DNA from: Thermoleophilia bacterium
GTDB lineage: Bacteria > Actinomycetota > Thermoleophilia > BMS3ABIN01
Length of the DNA: 44,508 nt
Assembly: GCA_014874265.1 (NCBI GenBank)
Contig: JACWAM010000099.1
Coordinates: 1 to 44,508 of the forward strand
Direction of reading: 5' to 3'
Shown: piece by piece, positions 42,371-44,508 of the stretch
Position numbering within the stretch: position 1 is the first letter of the stretch
Layout: each line of letters begins with the position of its first letter
Notes under the pieces: model-generated
Database searches by the model: none
What the model was told of the DNA's origin: nothing
The model's input: only the letters and a program-made list of their open reading frames with translations
Position numbers and translations under genes: made by a program

Positions 42371-42404
42371 AACGGTTTGCCGGGCAAGTTTGGCGGAATT
42401 GCGG

Positions 42405-42410
42405 TATAAT
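42405..42410 (+). promoter_or_regulatory. -10 box of the lipoprotein gene
   Basis: TATAAT about 44 bases before the ATG at 42454, after the hairpin. No good -35 was found at the usual distance. It suggests that the lipoprotein and kinase genes have their own promoter. Confidence 0.45.
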
Positions 42411-42453
42411 TAAAGACTGCTTTTTCGCAACCAGAATAAGGAGAACTTATCGC

Positions 42454-43047
42454 ATGAAAGCTGTAGCAGGCCAGAACCGGAACGGGAAATGGAGAGGTTC
42501 ACAGGGAATGATGGCGGTTGTCGCGATGGCGCTGCTTGCCTTCACCATCATTGTCGCGGGATGCGGCGGGGGGTCTGGAAATAGCACCACAGCCTCACAG
42601 CTTAATAGAAAGTCAACCGGCACAACAGGGAAAACGGTAGCCTCAAAAAACAAGACTGGCACGACTGCGACTGTTCCCGGAGTTAATGGGAACCAGCAGG
42701 TGCTGGCCGGATATACCGCGGACCAGTGCATGTCCGACTTGACGACGCGGTACGGAAGCAGTGATGTTGCCGCTCAGGCATGCGCACAGATCAACAAGGA
42801 TTACGGAAGCTCTGTGCCCCGAAGCCAGCTGACCACCACTGTTTTGCCTAAAATCGAGCAGCAGCATCCGAACTGGAAACCGGTGCAGCCGGGAACTCCG
42901 TCGCAGTCGCCGTCGCCCTCACCGTCTCAACCGCCGTCTGGCGGGCAGACGCCGTCGGGAGGATCGGGCGGTACGAGCACGGGCGGCTGGTCCGGTGGCG
43001 GAATTCCGATCACGGTGCCGGGGCAGCCCGGTGGCAACGGCCCCTAA
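42454..43047 (+). CDS. Lipoprotein of unknown function
   Basis: A 197-residue protein with a lipoprotein signal (MAVVAMALLAFTIIVAGC, lipobox VAGC). After a Ser/Thr/Lys linker is a small domain of ~60 residues (YTADQCMSDLTTRYGSSDVAAQACAQINKDYGSS) with two Cys, and then a Pro/Ser/Gly-rich tail like a cell-wall spacer. No family was recognised. It lies between the precursor-like gene and the kinase, so it may be part of the same system, for example in binding or sensing the product. Confidence 0.7.
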   Translation: MKAVAGQNRNGKWRGSQGMMAVVAMALLAFTIIVAGCGGGSGNSTTASQLNRKSTGTTGKTVASKNKTGTTATVPGVNGNQQVLAGYTADQCMSDLTTRYGSSDVAAQACAQINKDYGSSVPRSQLTTTVLPKIEQQHPNWKPVQPGTPSQSPSPSPSQPPSGGQTPSGGSGGTSTGGWSGGGIPITVPGQPGGNGP

Positions 43048-43100
43048 GGCCTGACGGCCGGCGCGGCACAGCAATAATGACGGGTCATAAGGGGAAGGAA

Positions 43101-44126
43101 ATGCTTGACAGTCTAAGTGAGATCATGGGTCAAAGGTTCAGCGACGCCAAACCAAATGCGGCCACGTATGACGTGCACGGCGTCGTGACAAAAGTCTACG
43201 CGGATGACCATCTGCTGGCGCTGGCGATCCAGGATTTCCTGAGACCATTCCGCGGCCTGCCGGGCGCAGAGCCGGACATCGAGTTCTACCTCCTGACCAG
43301 GCCGGATGGCAACAGGGATGCCGGCGGCAGCTTCCGGGCAGCGGAGCTCCTGTATGACTGGAAGGTCCTCCGCTACAGCCGGGAAGGCCAGCTGCGGTAT
43401 CAGGAAGTGCCCGGCGCCGGCTCGGTCTCGGCGGATCTCGATGCCGGACTTGCGGTCGCCTTTGTGGATAGCGGCATGTCGGCGCGGGCCTGGTCCGTAG
43501 CGCATGTGATCTTCTTTCCGATCTGGGCGCAGCTTCTGAAGGTAAAAGGCCTCTTCCCGGTACACGCGGCCGGCATGGAGCGGCAAGGGTGCGGCATTCT
43601 TTTCCCCGGGAGGAGCGGCAGCGGAAAGTCCACTCTGTCATTGCAGCTCTTGCGCCATGGCTTCCGGCTGCTGGGAGACGACACCGTCTTTGTCAAGGCA
43701 GATTCCCATGATGGTGCAGACATGCTCTTCTTTCCGGAGGAAGTTGATGTTTGCCCGGAGACGGTGGACCTGTTCCCCCAGCTGGCTTTGGCGCGGAATC
43801 TGGCTGAGGACCGCTGGCAGCCCAAGACCAGGGTGAATCTCGGCGATGTCAGATCAAGCCAGGTGATCGAAGCCGCTGGTATCAACCTGCTCGCATTCCC
43901 GGTTATCGCCCGCGACGGCCGCACGCGTTACGAACGGATCGGGCAGACGGAGGCCCTGGCGGAGCTGATTCTGTACGCCTTCCTGTTTATGGACCCGGAG
44001 ACCAGCAAGGAAAACTTTGGTCTGCTGGCGGGTCTGGTGCGCAGGGCAGGCTGCTTCCGGCTCCACATGGGCCTCGACGGCGACGAGCTTGCCAAGAACG
44101 TTGACGAATTGGTAGCTAGAGTATAA
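43101..44126 (+). CDS. HPr-kinase-like protein of the RiPP type
   Basis: A 341-residue P-loop protein (from the preferred start). The kinase core has VKGLFPVHAAGMERQG, Walker A GRSGSGKSTLSLQLL, then GFRLLGDDTVFV, the pattern of HprK-related kinases. It lacks the N-terminal HPr-binding domain typical of HprK. Such kinases occur next to lasso peptide genes (paeninodin) and phosphorylate a Ser in the precursor. Ser29 or Ser34 of the 42171-42296 peptide are possible targets; this is inference. The start at 43101 follows GGGG by six bases; an ATG eight codons earlier is weaker. Confidence 0.75.
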   Translation: MLDSLSEIMGQRFSDAKPNAATYDVHGVVTKVYADDHLLALAIQDFLRPFRGLPGAEPDIEFYLLTRPDGNRDAGGSFRAAELLYDWKVLRYSREGQLRYQEVPGAGSVSADLDAGLAVAFVDSGMSARAWSVAHVIFFPIWAQLLKVKGLFPVHAAGMERQGCGILFPGRSGSGKSTLSLQLLRHGFRLLGDDTVFVKADSHDGADMLFFPEEVDVCPETVDLFPQLALARNLAEDRWQPKTRVNLGDVRSSQVIEAAGINLLAFPVIARDGRTRYERIGQTEALAELILYAFLFMDPETSKENFGLLAGLVRRAGCFRLHMGLDGDELAKNVDELVARV

Positions 44127-44129
44127 AAT

Positions 44130-44290
44130 TAGATGCCTTGCTCGGCGCAGCCGGGGCGCCGGGTGGTTGGCAAGCCGGGGGGCTTGCCGCAATCCCGAAG
44201 CAGCGATCATTGCTGCGGCAGGAAAAAGGAGGGTGGGACCGCTTAAAAATCGCGGGCCCGCACAAAGTCCGCTCCAAGCGGAAAAAACAC
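44130..44290 (+). promoter_or_regulatory. T-box-like leader before the last gene
   Basis: AGGGTGGGACCGC (44230-44242) matches the T-box consensus AGGGTGGNACCGCG except for its last base. CCGC (44239-44242) can pair with GCGG (44252-44255) and GGG (44231-44233) with CCC (44257-44259), approximating the antiterminator. A competing helix CCGCTT/AAGCGG (44239-44244, 44276-44281) exists but no T-run follows, so control would be translational. Hairpins upstream are GGCAAGCC/GGCTTGCC (44169-44188) and GCAGC/GCTGC (44200-44216). A full Stem I with specifier loop could not be drawn, so the call stays tentative. Confidence 0.35.
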
Positions 44291-44311
44291 TAGAGGATGA
44301 AGGGAGGAAAT

Positions 44312-44508
44312 ATGCAAATCAGTTCGAAATTGTTTCGCACGGCGATTCTCGTTCTGGTGCTGATGCTGGCGATTGCGCTTTATCTTAGCCTGAGCCTGGT
44401 CAAGGCCAGCACGGCCAAGGGCGCAGTTGCAGGTTGTAGTAGTCAACTGACAGACTGGGCCAAAGTCCAGTGCTACGTGGACCAGTACATCCAGAGTCAG
44501 GCGACCAC
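44312..44508 (+). CDS. Secreted or membrane-anchored Cys-containing protein (3' truncated)
   Basis: The first 65 complete codons of a gene cut by the window edge. GGGAGG precedes the ATG by five bases. Residues 8-32 are a signal or anchor (AILVLVLMLAIALYLSLSL), followed by a mature part with CSSQLTDWAKVQCYVDQYI. No family is assigned. It is on the same strand as the kinase gene, 185 bases after it. Confidence 0.7.
   Translation, partial: MQISSKLFRTAILVLVLMLAIALYLSLSLVKASTAKGAVAGCSSQLTDWAKVQCYVDQYIQSQAT

Noticed and set aside
1-44508. CRISPR arrays, prophage or insertion sequences
   Set aside because: No regular spaced repeats, integrase or transposase motifs were found on either strand.

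Overview
The window is about 44.5 kb of GC-rich bacterial chromosome with short AT-rich islands. The mix suggests an anaerobic, Gram-positive-type organism, most likely a deep-branching actinobacterium: a class E/D-like sortase, lipoproteins, a YhaM-type nuclease, Rex, UbiA/UbiD of the futalosine menaquinone route, and nickel genes of the kind that serve carbon monoxide dehydrogenase. This phylum call is inference from gene content; there is no rRNA here. No CRISPR array, phage or insertion sequence was seen.

Layout. 1-5.4 kb is housekeeping: the end of jag, a small metal-binding HMA protein, a zinc-ribbon protein, a YhaM-like exonuclease, a YtxH-type membrane protein, rarA and an HNH protein. 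5.4-14.8 kb holds a sugar nucleotidyltransferase, a nucleotide-sugar dehydrogenase and a glycosyltransferase (surface polysaccharide), then nrnA, a cobalamin-binding-type radical SAM protein, a P-type cation ATPase and tRNA-Arg(CCU). 14.8-18.1 kb has ddl, an aminotransferase, a DUF4126-like membrane protein and an acylphosphatase that lacks any ATG/GTG/TTG start. 18.2-21.3 kb is a nickel/cobalt ECF importer (ATPase plus a fused M-N-Q protein) led by a 60-residue CooT-like protein; a CooC-type ATPase lies separately at 37.7-38.5 kb, and no CODH is in the window. 21.4-30.9 kb has a receiver protein, a polyprenol-phosphate glycosyltransferase, an ABC-2 exporter, CopA, a phosphoesterase, dtd, a sortase-like lipoprotein and an O-antigen-ligase-like protein. 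31.2-37.6 kb has two minus-strand operons: prenyl-synthase-like / UbiD / UbiA (menaquinone) and hemB-hemL-rex.

The least ordinary part is 38.5-44.5 kb. After an AT-rich stretch and a long, apparently folded leader come a secreted protein with two homologous beta-propeller halves, then a 41-codon gene too short for usual ORF cut-offs. Its product has a lasso-type leader motif (YxxPxL) and a short Cys-rich tail with a CX4C motif. A strong hairpin follows, then a lipoprotein, an HPr-kinase-like protein and, behind a T-box-like leader, the start of another secreted Cys protein that runs off the window. I read this as one end of a ribosomally made, modified peptide (RiPP) locus whose maturation enzymes are probably past the right edge. 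The core does not fit lasso rules, so the product class may be new.

Two families of intergenic repeats run through the window: degenerate tandem heptamers and short palindromic elements ending in GGATGACA or its complement.
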